In this document: positions 28,614 through 38,704 of the stretch, one piece after another
How the letters are laid out: each line of letters begins with the position of its first letter
Position numbering within the stretch: the first letter of the stretch is position 1
Assembly: GCF_033439725.1 (NCBI RefSeq)
Contig: NW_026944383.1
Location: 2,170,001 to 2,234,000, forward strand
Direction of reading: 5' to 3'
DNA: 64,000 bases
Source: Neurospora tetraspora
Lineage: Eukaryota; Ascomycota; Sordariomycetes; Sordariales; Sordariaceae
Notes under the pieces: generated by a model
What the model was told of the DNA's origin: nothing
Database searches by the model: none
The model's input: the letters and a program-made list of their open reading frames with translations, nothing else
Made by a program: the position numbers and the translations under genes

Positions 28614-29481
28614 TTTTGCTGGTTTTTCCTGATGGTTTTGGGTGGGTGAAGTAAGATTGAGGCTGTTTGTTTTCCTTTACGGGGGATGGTCGGAATAGCT
28701 AGGAGGTGTAGATGTCTTGTCGGGGGGTATAGTTGTTAAATTCGTTGATTTCGCTGGGTGATAATCAGAGTGAGTGAGAAGTGAGTGTGCGCTGTTCGTT
28801 GGCGCAATGACGCCCTTGCGAACGAACGGTTTGCGACGGCGATGTGATGTGATGTGATGCGGGGCACAAAGGCGATTGCGACAAGGTGTCGCACCAAAGG
28901 TCCACGGGAGTCAAGGATCGTATGAAATGATATTTCGGAATGCTGATCAAGATCACAAAATGGAATACAATGAACGTTTGGGTATCCTGTGGTTATTGCA
29001 AGTTTAATCATCGATTGAAGAAATGTTGATGGAAGCTCCCCGCGGGAAACGCGTGTGGAATGTTTCAGGGTTGAAGGCGCGTGCTTGTCTTCGGTTGGAA
29101 GGGTTGGAAGGGTTGCCGACCTGCACAACAGGGGTTAGGGTTGTGTGAGCAACTGCACTGGATACGGTACCCCTTAACTTTCCAACACTAGTTCGGCGAC
29201 AGCCCTTCTCTCACATAAGCGGCTTTAGATATAATTGCATTGACGATGGTAAAATGACTATAAAACACATCAAGAGAAGATTAAACCGAATAGGTAACCC
29301 GCTATGCAAGGCAAAGACGCTGGCTAGATACCAATATCCATGTACATGGTACGCATTCTCTTCTCAATCTTTAGGTCTACTACGGATTGCTCCTCAAATA
29401 TTATCAATGGCGAATTCGAAAAGAACATGCTGACCCAAGCATTACAACCAAGACTCTAACCAGAGTAACAGAGTTTACAAC
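28614..29481. promoter_or_regulatory. promoter region of CDC26 and 3' UTR of the protease
   Basis: About 870 bp between two minus-strand genes. It contains a (GATGT)n run near 28846 and one telomere-like GGGTTAGGGTT at 29136. No gene is supported. Confidence 0.45.
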
Positions 29482-31049
29482 TTAGTCAGTGCGACGAGAA
29501 GAAGCACCACCAGTGCGTCTGCGGGAAAGGATGCTAGTGACGTTGTTGATGGGCAGAATGTCCTGCGCCACCTTCGTCTCCTTGGGGAGCTCGGTGCCAG
29601 GCTTGGCAGCAAAGCCCAACTTAGCGCCCTTGGACCAGTCATTCTTATCGAGCTCACCGCCCTGGAACACAACAAACTGGGACTTGAAGAAGATGTCTCC
29701 GTAAATGGCAAAGGGGAAGCCCTGGGAGCTCTGGAGGCCACCGTAGCACCACTTGGCCGTCGCAAAGTCATCGGTGTCGGCGGGAGCGTACTTGATGAGA
29801 TCACCGGTGAGGCGAGCCTGGTAAGAGCCAATGTGGAGGATGAGATCCGGGAGGTCGGCGTTGCAGGGGAACACATAACCACCATAGTTGTTGTCGCTGC
29901 GGGCCTTGGCGATCTGGGTGTAGTAAGCATCGACGATGGGTTGGGGGAGCATGAGGAGGGTGGTGCCAGTGTCGGCAATGCCGGTGTGGGGCACGGACTG
30001 GAAAACACCGGTCTTGTTGTTGGACTCGGTGCAGTTGGAGGCGGGAAGGGTGAAGCCGGTGGCCTCGAACTGCCAGAAACCCTTTGAAGAATCGACGTCG
30101 ACGAAGCTGATGGGGCCGACGAACTCGGTAGTGTCGAGGAAGCCAAAGTTGTAGTTGCCAGGCTCAGCCTTATTGAGATTGGCACTGAACAGCGGCATGG
30201 CTAGGTCCTCGATCGCGTTGCCGAAGAAGGTCTTTTGCTTGCGGGGGCTGACCTGGTTGATGGAGTCAAAGGCGAGACCGACGAGACCGGAGGAGGCAGC
30301 GTCATTGGTGAAAGAGTTGGACACATGGGTGGCAACCTCAACAGCCTGCTTTTCCACCTCGACGCCGCCAATGCTGACCTTGTCAGTGTAGACATTTCCG
30401 GACGAGCTGCTGCCGTCACCGTACGAGATCCTCCAAACATGACCGTCGACGCGCCCAGCAGTGGTACTCTCGGTCATGTTGTAGATCTTCTGGCCGTTGC
30501 GCTGCTTGGCAGGGGTGTCGGAGCTGAAAACCCAGAGATCGGAAGAGCCGGTGTCGAAGTTCATGTTGACCGTCTGAGGCGGGGTACCGATCTGGACGGG
30601 GGCGAGATACTGAACATCGAATTGGACAGGCGTAGAAACAACCTCACCTGCAAGGGAGGTCAGTGAATGTGGCGCAGGGAGACAGTGGAATACGTACCCT
30701 GGTTACCAACAGTCTCGCTGGGTCCGAAAAGGCCATTGTTCAAGGCGTTGATGTTGCCAGGGACCTTGAGGCCCAGGTCGCCAAAGACGCGGATGAGGGC
30801 CTGGCGAAGGTGGTCGGGGAACTCCATGTTGAACTTTTGGTAGACCTTGGCGACATCTCTGATGCCCTTGCCCTTGACCTTGTGCTGGTATTTGTGGTTG
30901 AAAATCTGGGAAATCTTGAAACTGTGACCGCCATGCTTGCGGACCTGGAGGTCCTCGGCGCGAACCTGAATGACGTTCGGGTCACCAGCAACCAGACCAG
31001 CTGTTGAGAGAACGGAAGCCGCATAGGCGGCGACGATGGGGAACTTCAT
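29482..31049 (-). CDS. pepsin-family (A1) secreted aspartic protease
   Basis: Minus-strand exons 31049-30698 and 30647-29482 join in frame across a 50-nt intron, giving 505 aa. A signal peptide ([20 protein letters not shown]) is followed by a pro-region rich in Lys/His to about residue 115. The mature enzyme has the first catalytic Asp in [10 protein letters not shown] (about residue 149), the flap region [14 protein letters not shown], and the second catalytic Asp in [11 protein letters not shown] (about 344). [14 protein letters not shown] near the end is the usual closing strand. This is an acid endopeptidase of the penicillopepsin/endothiapepsin type, expected outside the cell or in the vacuole. 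A C-terminal tail with Arg-rich [14 protein letters not shown] extends past the fold. N-glycosylation sites (NMT, NCT, NKT) are present. No GPI signal is obvious. Confidence 0.93.
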
Positions 31050-32819
31050 CGTGACAGGAAAGACAGGATAGTCGATGAAAGTGAGAAAAACGTAAAAAAG
31101 AGTGTGGCCTTCTCGGGCTTTGTTGGTTAAAAGAGCGAAAGGTTCGACGACTAGTCGAAAGTGAAAAGAGAGTGAGGGAGGACGAGCAGGCCGGTGTTTT
31201 CGTCAAGAGGGCTGGCTGGTAGAAGAAAAGGAAGAGGGAAGAAGAGAAGGTGATAAGCAATCGTTGGAACAGCGGGGCAGTATAGTCGAAAGAAAAGGAG
31301 GACCAGAAAAAAGATGATCCGACTTGGCAAACACTCGTGTCGTCCCATGTTCATCTGTTTGGTCGTCCTCCGTTGTTCCTCTCGGTCCTCCCAGGGGCAA
31401 CCAACCTAATCTTCTGGTGACGATCCCCAACCGCTTGACATGGAATCGTCGTTTACCAGCTGTGGATTGTTTTGATTCCATGTCAACCAGTATCACTTTG
31501 GCACCCTCAGAAAACCCTATACGTGAAGCTGCAATCCGACGGCATCCAGATACATTACATAGCAAAGTGACGGGTGGGCCTACCCATGGGCCCCATGGGC
31601 AGCGCGTTTCGGAAGCCAACATGCGGTTGAACATCGCAATTTTGAATCAGTGGGATGGCACCATTGGGGGTATTGATCGGTATTGGGGGCTCCATAGCCA
31701 GCGGACCGCTCGCTTGACGTTCCTCTGCTCCCGACTGGGCCAAAAGGCAATGATCGACGGGGTCTGAAAAGGGACGGGAAGAAAACAAAAATCGAGGGAG
31801 GGATCGATGCCCCTGAAACAAGGGCTGCTGGGTACCGCGGTAACGATTGATCACCACCAACCAAAAGAGGCAAACACATCACCCGGCACCGATGACAGCC
31901 TGCCGCAGCGGCCGTTGATCGGGTCCGGTAGTGCTGGCTGGGGTGCCACTATTCCCATCTCGGGAAGTTCACTGAAGTTCTGAAGCGAGGCCTTGTCAAC
32001 CTGAAACGGCGCTTCTGAGAGCTTAACGCAGACAAGCTCGGGGTCGCCGTCTCTCATTCGCTGCGGCAATTGGCCCCAAAGTCCCCCTTGACCCCGCCCA
32101 AAGTTGTGTTTTGTAAGATTTGTTTTCCATGTTTCTAGCTCTCGTTGGTTGAGGCCTCCGACTTATAGGAAGCACAGGTTTGCTCTTTTTCCTCTTCGGT
32201 CGTATTCCCATCCAACAATCCATCCAGACAATGAAAGCAAATGCGCGCAGTAGGCAGCTTCCCGACCACTGCCGGCAGTTTCTGGTAACACGAGGGCAAT
32301 ATCGGAGAGACCGAATCATCTTGTCCAGTACCTCGGCATGAGCTCAGGGGCGTCGCCTTTGGTCATTTGTCGACCGAGATTGTGCACTTGGCAGATGGAA
32401 GGAATCATTTCCAATGGAATAACGACTACAAACAAGACCGGTGAGTACTCTCGGTATTTGTCATCAGCACTTGCTTCCCACAGAAAATGCTACCTCAGAG
32501 TGCGCCCTAATGCAGGCACACGCTTTATTTCTTGTAACCACTAACAGCGGCATGCATTCACCAACGCCACTGCCTTTTCAAATCGAAGAAGGCAGCCAGC
32601 TGACGCACCCTTCACTTGTGCTTTTCAAAGTTGCTTACCAAACTGAATGTTTCCCCGGGCACTGAACTGCCACTTCCTCTCCGCAAACTATCGTCAACTT
32701 GAAATCACCCAACCCACCCCGCGATGCTGAAAGAAGAACTCAACGTGAACTCACCACAAACCATACACCATCACTCAGACAGAGCAAGGCTCACACCACG
32801 TCCTTCACAGTCCTCCAAA
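31050..32819. promoter_or_regulatory. divergent intergenic region between the protease and the Wss1-like gene
   Basis: About 1.77 kb. A near-palindrome of two CCATGG sites (about 31575-31595) is visible, but I cannot assign it to a regulator. Open frames here, including a 147-codon plus-strand one at 31324-31767, show no domain and run against each other. Confidence 0.45.
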
Positions 32820-34271
32820 ATGTCCGAAATAGACCCCCTAGTCCTGTCCTACTCCCACCTCCACCACCTCCCCCAGCCCTCCTCAGCCCTCCACCTCCTC
32901 AAAAAGATCGCCTCCCTCGTAAAACCGCTCATGCGCGCCCGTGGCTGGCGCGTCCGCGAGCTAGGCGAGTTCTACCCCGAGCAAGAAAACCTTTTAGGAC
33001 TCAACATCAACCGCGGCGCCAAGATTTTGCTTCGGTTGCGCTACCCCTCCGACAAGTCCCTTTTTCTTCCCGTCGAGCAGGTAACGGACACGATGCTGCA
33101 CGAGCTAGCACATATCGTTCACGGCCCGCACGACGGCAAGTTTCATGCGCTGTGGAATCAGCTGAGGGATGAGCATGAGGGCTTGGTGATGAAGGGGTAT
33201 ACGGGGGAGGGGTTCTTGTCGGAGGGACGGCGGCTTGGTGGTTCTTCTAGAGGAAGGATTCCGATGCATGAAGCGAGGCGGTTGGCGAGGGAGCAGGCGG
33301 AGAAGAGAAAGGTGCAAACGACACTAAGTGCTGGGTCGGGACAGAGGCTGGGTGGAGCGAGGCCGAGGCCGGGCGAGGATATACGGAGGGTGATCGTTGA
33401 GGCGGTGGAAAGGAGGAATAAGACGTTGAAGGGCTGTGGAGTAAAGGACACGGGCGATGAAGGGCTGGGTGAGTACGAGATTCGCAGGATTGAGGAGCAG
33501 GCGACTAGGAATGGCTTTCGCTCTCAGGCGGAGGAGGATGAGGCGAACGAGGCGGCGATTGCGCAGGCGTTGTGGGAGCTGGTGCAGGAGGATGAGAAGA
33601 AGAAGTTTGGAAGCGGATATGTTGAGCCGAGTAGGGAGTTTCCGGCTGGGAGTCAGGGGGCTTTTCAACAAATCGAAGAGAAGGGCGGAGGGTCGGCAGC
33701 ATCATCTTCGTCTGCACAACCACCACCAATTCCTCACCATACCAAACCAACCACCATCATCTCTTCTCGTCCACCACCATCAGTCTCATCAAAACCAGAA
33801 CCATCCAACGAACCTTCAACCGGCTGGGCCTGCAACATTTGCACCCTCCACAACCCCGACACATTTCTCTGCTGCGACGCCTGCGGTACCGAACGCCCAC
33901 TTCGAACTTCCACCACCACCACTGCCCCCATTCCCAAAAAGAACACCACGGGCACCAGTTCCAGTTCCAGTTCCCGTTCCGCCGGAAAACGCCCAAGCAG
34001 CTCAGTCGTCGACCTGACCAAATCCCCGCCCTCCATCCGTACCCGGCCATCACAACCAAGCTCTCACATCCGAACGGGATCGGGATCAGGATCAGGGCCA
34101 AATAAAGACAAAGAAAAAGCAAAAGCCATCCTCCAAGCTCAAGCCGAAGCAGAAGCCGCCCGCCGCAAAGTGCTCCACGAGATATGGCAGTGCTCGTTTT
34201 GTGGAACGAGGTTGGAGAAGCAGTGGTGGACTTGCTCTACGTGCGGGAAGATGAAGGATAGTTCCAAGTGA
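32820..34271 (+). CDS. wss1: WLM-domain metalloprotease, Wss1/SPRTN-type DNA-protein crosslink protease
   Basis: A single exon of 483 aa from the Met in AAAATGTCC. An in-frame ATG at 32724 would add 32 residues; I prefer 32820 for its context. The WLM domain occupies the first ~150 residues, with zinc-binding HELAHIVHGPHD starting near residue 94. A SUMO-interaction-like motif SVVDLTKSP lies near 394-402. A RanBP2-type zinc finger (WACNICTLHNPD ... CCDACGTERP) sits near 336-361 and a second Cys4 finger (WQCSFCGTRLEKQ ... CSTCGKMK) ends the protein near 455-479. By family it cleaves proteins crosslinked to DNA and acts on SUMOylated targets in the nucleus. A Cdc48-binding box is possible but not clear. 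Yeast Wss1 is shorter and has no such pair of fingers. Confidence 0.9.
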   Translation: MSEIDPLVLSYSHLHHLPQPSSALHLLKKIASLVKPLMRARGWRVRELGEFYPEQENLLGLNINRGAKILLRLRYPSDKSLFLPVEQVTDTMLHELAHIVHGPHDGKFHALWNQLRDEHEGLVMKGYTGEGFLSEGRRLGGSSRGRIPMHEARRLAREQAEKRKVQTTLSAGSGQRLGGARPRPGEDIRRVIVEAVERRNKTLKGCGVKDTGDEGLGEYEIRRIEEQATRNGFRSQAEEDEANEAAIAQALWELVQEDEKKKFGSGYVEPSREFPAGSQGAFQQIEEKGGGSAASSSSAQPPPIPHHTKPTTIISSRPPPSVSSKPEPSNEPSTGWACNICTLHNPDTFLCCDACGTERPLRTSTTTTAPIPKKNTTGTSSSSSSRSAGKRPSSSVVDLTKSPPSIRTRPSQPSSHIRTGSGSGSGPNKDKEKAKAILQAQAEAEAARRKVLHEIWQCSFCGTRLEKQWWTCSTCGKMKDSSK

Positions 34272-34681
34272 TTGGTTATGGGCTAGGTAAGGTGATGAAT
34301 GACGAATTGACGATCTGGAATGGGTCATTAGTGCTTACAAAGATTTGGGCATGGGTACAAAAGGAATTAACGGCATGGCATGGAATGGTGGATTATGGGC
34401 GGGGGTGGTTAGTTATTCATGATACCCCGGTTATTGAACTTTGTCTGAGATGATGGATGTATTGTTCAAGTACGATATGGTTTCGATCAACAAGCATGTA
34501 GTGAACTGCCATGCTTCCGTTCCTATTTTTTCCTGAAAACTCCTTGATTTTCAACCTCAATGGAGAACGTCAAACGGCGGATATCTGAAGCAGACACGAG
34601 CTACGCCAACCAAGCCCCCCTTCCAACACTATAATCTAATCTATCTGGTACAACCGAATGACTCAAAAATACCTTTGATCA
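34272..34681. other. convergent 3' region
   Basis: About 410 bp between the stops of the Wss1-like and WSC genes, with no gene or repeat that I can recognise. Confidence 0.55.
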
Positions 34682-35523
34682 TCACAACAGCCCACCAACC
34701 ACCCCTCCTCCAACCACCAACACCACCAGCATTAACGCAAGCCGAGGAGTTGACTGACCATCAGCAGCGACCGAGTTAACAACACCATGTAGATCGTAAA
34801 CCTGTCTCACCCATAAGCATATATACTCCCAAAATTTTCGCAGTGCAAAAAAAAACCAAAAAAAACGCATACACTAATCCTCAAATCTCCTCCACAGATT
34901 TGGCTCTTGTTCCCGTCACAAGCCAAGTTGCACTCGGTATTGGCGACCTTGGAGGAGAGAGAGAAGAGCTGGGTGGCGCACCAACATTCTCTGTGTTTTA
35001 CGTGAATGACGTTATCGTTTCGTCAGTTAGCTCTAGTACTTTTTCTTACTCTTCCGCCCTTGTGTTTTGTATCTTTCATTTGAAGTCCCACTCAATGTTC
35101 TTCTTGTTTCTTTGCAATAACAAACTAAGAAAAAAAGAAAAAGAAAACAAATTCAAAATCTCACCTCGAATACTCCAACCCAGCAAACCGATAACCCTTC
35201 TCCTCTTTCATCCCACTCTTACAAAACCCCAAACACTTTTCCACCGTCATCTCCCCCGGCAACACCTCATTGATGCCGCCGTACAGCGCCCTGGTTCCGC
35301 TGCCCGTTCCCGAGAGGGCGGTAGTCTCGTTGTAGCAACCAATGTATTTGTAGCCGTTTGTTCCTGGTGCTATTGTCGCTGTCGCGGGGGATGAGGTTGA
35401 TGTTGTTTCAGGAGCAGCAGCAGCAGCTAGGTTGACTGCGATAAACCAGGAGAGAAAGATGTAAATGAAACATGTGCGGCGTACGCAGCTTGATGGCGAC
35501 GAAACAAAACACGGCGGCTGCAT
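34682..35523 (-). CDS. small WSC-domain cell-surface protein, probably GPI-anchored
   Basis: No single open frame shows this gene. Minus-strand exons 35523-35165, 34990-34873 and 34801-34682 join in frame with GT/AG ends (introns 174 and 71 nt), giving 198 aa. A hydrophobic N-terminal signal (CFIYIFLSWFIAVNLAAAAA) precedes a Ser/Thr-rich spacer. The WSC domain then runs YKYIGCYNE ... CLGFCKSG ... FAGLEYSRECWCATQ ... CNLACDGNKSQICGGDLRISVYD, with its eight-Cys pattern spread over the exons. The C-terminus is hydrophobic (RLALMLVVLVVGGGVVGGLL) with no charged cytoplasmic tail, which fits a GPI signal better than a Wsc-type stress sensor. WSC domains bind carbohydrate in the cell wall. The role here is inferred only from the domain. 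Confidence 0.82.
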
Positions 35524-36275
35524 GTTGACGCGCAGATGAAATGTAACACGAGACTGCGTGAGGCGTTGCGCAGGGCGAAACGGGTCGTGGATGAATGGTA
35601 AATGACAGTCGTGGACGTGAAGGTGAAAGAGGGAGGGCGTGTTCCCAAATCCAATGGAGCGACGCGATACGAGTTTCGACAAGTCAATAGCTACCTCTAA
35701 CCGGAAATGAAGCAACTGTTATTAGAGAGAGAGGTACGAGAACTCAACGTTGTTTCTAGTTAATTATCACGTAAAGAAAGGAAAAGTCAACGGGAGGAAG
35801 AAAGACAAACACGAGGAAACCCAACACCCAAACTCCCGCAGCGGCCCCCTTTGCCAACGACCAAACCTCCAGGGTCCAGAATGCCAGCCGCAAAACTCCG
35901 AGATCCAACCAATCGCTCCCTCTACTGTACTGGTCAAAATGATGATACCCAGTAAGCCAGCCGTAGGGCTGGAATACCGCTTTTTCTCACTCGATACGGT
36001 TCATTCAACCCAATCTTATTACTGGATCGTTCCCAAGAAACTCTGCGACCCGCATCAACTCACCAGGAGATTGGTCGAAGCCAAATATACCCGGCGCTAT
36101 ACCTAGTTGAGTGAGTTTGAGTGAAACCGTATCGAGTGAGAAAAAGCGGTAATCGAACAGTCCTTCCACGTTGAAGATACGTTGAAGATAAAGATGTGAA
36201 AGCCGAGAGCTGAAAACAGGGGTCCAATCATCCCAACCGCGCCTTGAACATGCCTGATTGCAACGCTGACACATA
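35524..36275. other. upstream region of the WSC gene, up to the transposon edge
   Basis: About 750 bp with GC-normal composition. It holds a TA-flanked MITE (35977-36149) and a short tandem duplication (CGTTGAAGATA, twice near 36168). It ends at the TA dinucleotide bordering the pogo-like element. No gene is supported. Confidence 0.55.
35977..36149. mobile_element. 173-bp MITE of Tc1/mariner type
   Basis: Perfect 25-bp terminal inverted repeats start CCGCTTTTTCTCACTCGATA at the left and read as the reverse complement at the right. TA flanks both ends (35975-35976 and 36150-36151), the duplication typical of Tc1/mariner. There is no coding capacity, so it would depend on a transposase in trans. 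The TIRs differ from those of the large element 125 bp away. Confidence 0.85.
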
Positions 36276-36357
36276 CTCGTCAGGCCTACAAAATCGGCGG
36301 CTGACTAGCGGGAAACCCCCTAGTCAGGGCCAGCGATTCGTACACGACCAGCGATTC
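36276..36357 (+). repeat. left terminal inverted repeat of the pogo-like element
   Basis: It begins CTCGTCAGGCCTACAAAATC and matches the right TIR for 82 bp without a mismatch. It contains an inner inverted pair (GACTAG ... CTAGTC) and a direct repeat of CCAGCGATTCGTAC. Its GC content is normal, unlike the interior. Confidence 0.95.
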
Positions 36358-37024
36358 GTACCTGAAACTGGGGGTACTTCCCCACACCGCCATTTTGCTA
36401 GCAAATTAATGTAGATCTATTCAACAGCATATTTTTTTAAATGCATACAGCCTAATTCCCCGCACTACCCAACACTCTAAATGTGTACTAGCTATTTGTA
36501 CTCAACTGTTTACTTCTTAAATTGCTTGTTTGAATCGATAATTTTACGTGCAATCAGTCTTAGTTACATTCAACCCCCTTTATTTAGTCCCTCTATCTCC
36601 CTATTACATTACCTCCCTCTATCTCCCTATCGAACTATCCTTTCGTTATCATATCTCCTATTTACTACGTCATACCTCGCCCACCTCGTAAATCCGTTAG
36701 CGGCTCCTTACGCCCTAATCCAACGCTCGTTAACTTAACTTCTAATACTCAAAGTATCGTTAGCAATACTTAAGAGACGCTCCTAGTAGAGGAGAAAATC
36801 CAAACCGCCGTAAAGACATTTCAGAACAAAGGATTCAAAACTATAGCAAATACAACAAAGGCATTTCGAGCTCTATATAAACAAGTTATTAATCGCTATA
36901 AAGGTACGAACTCAAAAACATAAAATAAGGGTCTCAATAAGTTATTAACTAAAAAGGAGGACCTTACCGTATATACTTAGATTAATATACAAATATCTAT
37001 CGGTTAGTACTATCTCTATTTCTT

Positions 37025-37227
37025 TGTCATGGGGCTAAGGCCCGGGCTGTAGCGCTCTGGTCACCGACTAGAGTTGTTATGAGGCGCCGTGGCTGTGTTT
37101 GTGCAGCCCCTATTAAAACTTCGTATTTCCGGTGGAGCCGCCTTTTAGATAGAATTTTCTTTTTTTTATAGAACCTTAATTAAACTATACGACTAGTACT
37201 TCTATTAATTTTATTGTCCCTATTATA
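37025..37227 (+). repeat. 5' LTR of retroelement A
   Basis: A 203-bp direct repeat paired with 43721-43922. Its outer (left) half keeps near-normal GC while its inner half is AT-shifted. Confidence 0.9.
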
Positions 37228-38307
37228 TTAGGTTCTATCGTAATGAATCTAATAGAATAGAATAAGTAGCCATTGTAGTAGTAGTAATAGGGCTTGCCTA
37301 TTTAAATAGTTGTAATTGGAATTCCCGTAGAGTTTTCTACTATTGTAGCCGCTATAGTTGTAGAATAAAAAGAAGTTGCGAGAAGAGAAGTCGTATATTT
37401 CGTGCGAGAGAAAGAAGATTTTGCTAGGATGTTATCTACTAGCGACGTATTCGTTTAAGTAGTGAGAATAGTATTTAATATATAGCTTATTATTTAAAAT
37501 TAATAGAACCCCTTTAATGTTAATATAATTATTATGATAATTACTATTGCCCCGAGCGTTATAGTTGGTATTATATAAAAAGCCGCTCCCTATTGCGGTT
37601 TTAAGCGTAAAAATATCCGTTGGCCGAAGTAGGATGGAACCCCTTCTACGTTTGGTCTTTATATTATCCGATTATATTTTATACATAAAGAAGAGAGGTC
37701 GGCGGGAATTATTATTAATAATAAATTAGGTTAGTTAATATTATTAAACGCTTTCCCGGCCGATAAGATAATTAAGGTAGAAGTTTTTTAGTGTTATAGT
37801 AATATTAGCGGTATTTGTAGACTCGAAGATTTTTTTAATTATTTTAAATTAATTTTTAGTAATGAGAATAAGAAAAAATTAGCCTTAACCCGCTTACATA
37901 TTATACGATAGAGAGAAAATTACTTTTTATTAGATTAATTTTTTATATTTAAAGAGAATTTTACGAAAGTTAGAGGCTTTATTTGGGAAGATAATTCTAA
38001 ATTAGTTTAGTTAAAATCTTTTATATTTAACGCTCTCTATAATTAATTAATTTTAGTTTATATATTTAAGATTTACGATTTTGATATTAAGTAATTGAAA
38101 GATATTGTATAGAAGTTTAAAGTTAATAAGGTTTTTATAATATTAGGGGTAGTAGTAAAGGATATAGTAATTATTATTAAAATTTCCTTTTTCGGCGCAA
38201 TTTTATTTTTATTTTTGAATATTTTAAAGATATAGATTGTAACATTATAATAAGTTATATTAAAATAAAGGGTAATTTTAATAATAAAAATATTAAATAT
38301 ATTAAAT

Positions 38308-38704
38308 TGTTACGAACTTTAAGCGAAGGACACGAGCCAACCAAGCTACCGGTACACAGCAGCCACGTGAAGGCTGGGCAGTGTAACCATGATAGGGAAG
38401 GAAGGCTCATAGGCAGACATAGGCTCATGAAGGTAAGCCAGGCTCATAAAGGCGAGCCAGGCCCACAAAGATGAGCCAGCCCATAGTCAATGAGCCAGAC
38501 AACTGTAACTAGAGGCACGAGAGTATAAGAGAATGACTAGAGAACTCAGATTGTCAGATAGTTCGACAGTAGTCAATAGACCATCGTCACCAGAGACACG
38601 TATAACGATACTTGTTGTGAACCCTTTGGCTTCACCGAACTGCACTTGATAGTCTTTACCTTCAGCTATCCCACTTAGGCAGATCAAGTCTGCCGTTCGT
38701 CACA
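38308..38704 (+). mobile_element. solo LTR inside retroelement A, not RIP-mutated
   Basis: A 397-bp GC-normal island in AT-rich sequence. It starts TGTTACGAAC and ends TTCGTCACA, giving TG...CA ends, and is flanked by TAAAT on both sides (38303-38307 and 38705-38709). Its middle has several GAGCCAG/GCTCATA units. No internal retroelement region of this family exists in the window, so it is a solo LTR left after recombination between LTRs. It is the youngest insertion of the nest. Confidence 0.88.

Noticed and set aside
31324-31767. A 147-codon plus-strand frame between the protease and Wss1-like genes
   Set aside because: No recognisable motif, overlapped by equally long frames on the other strand.
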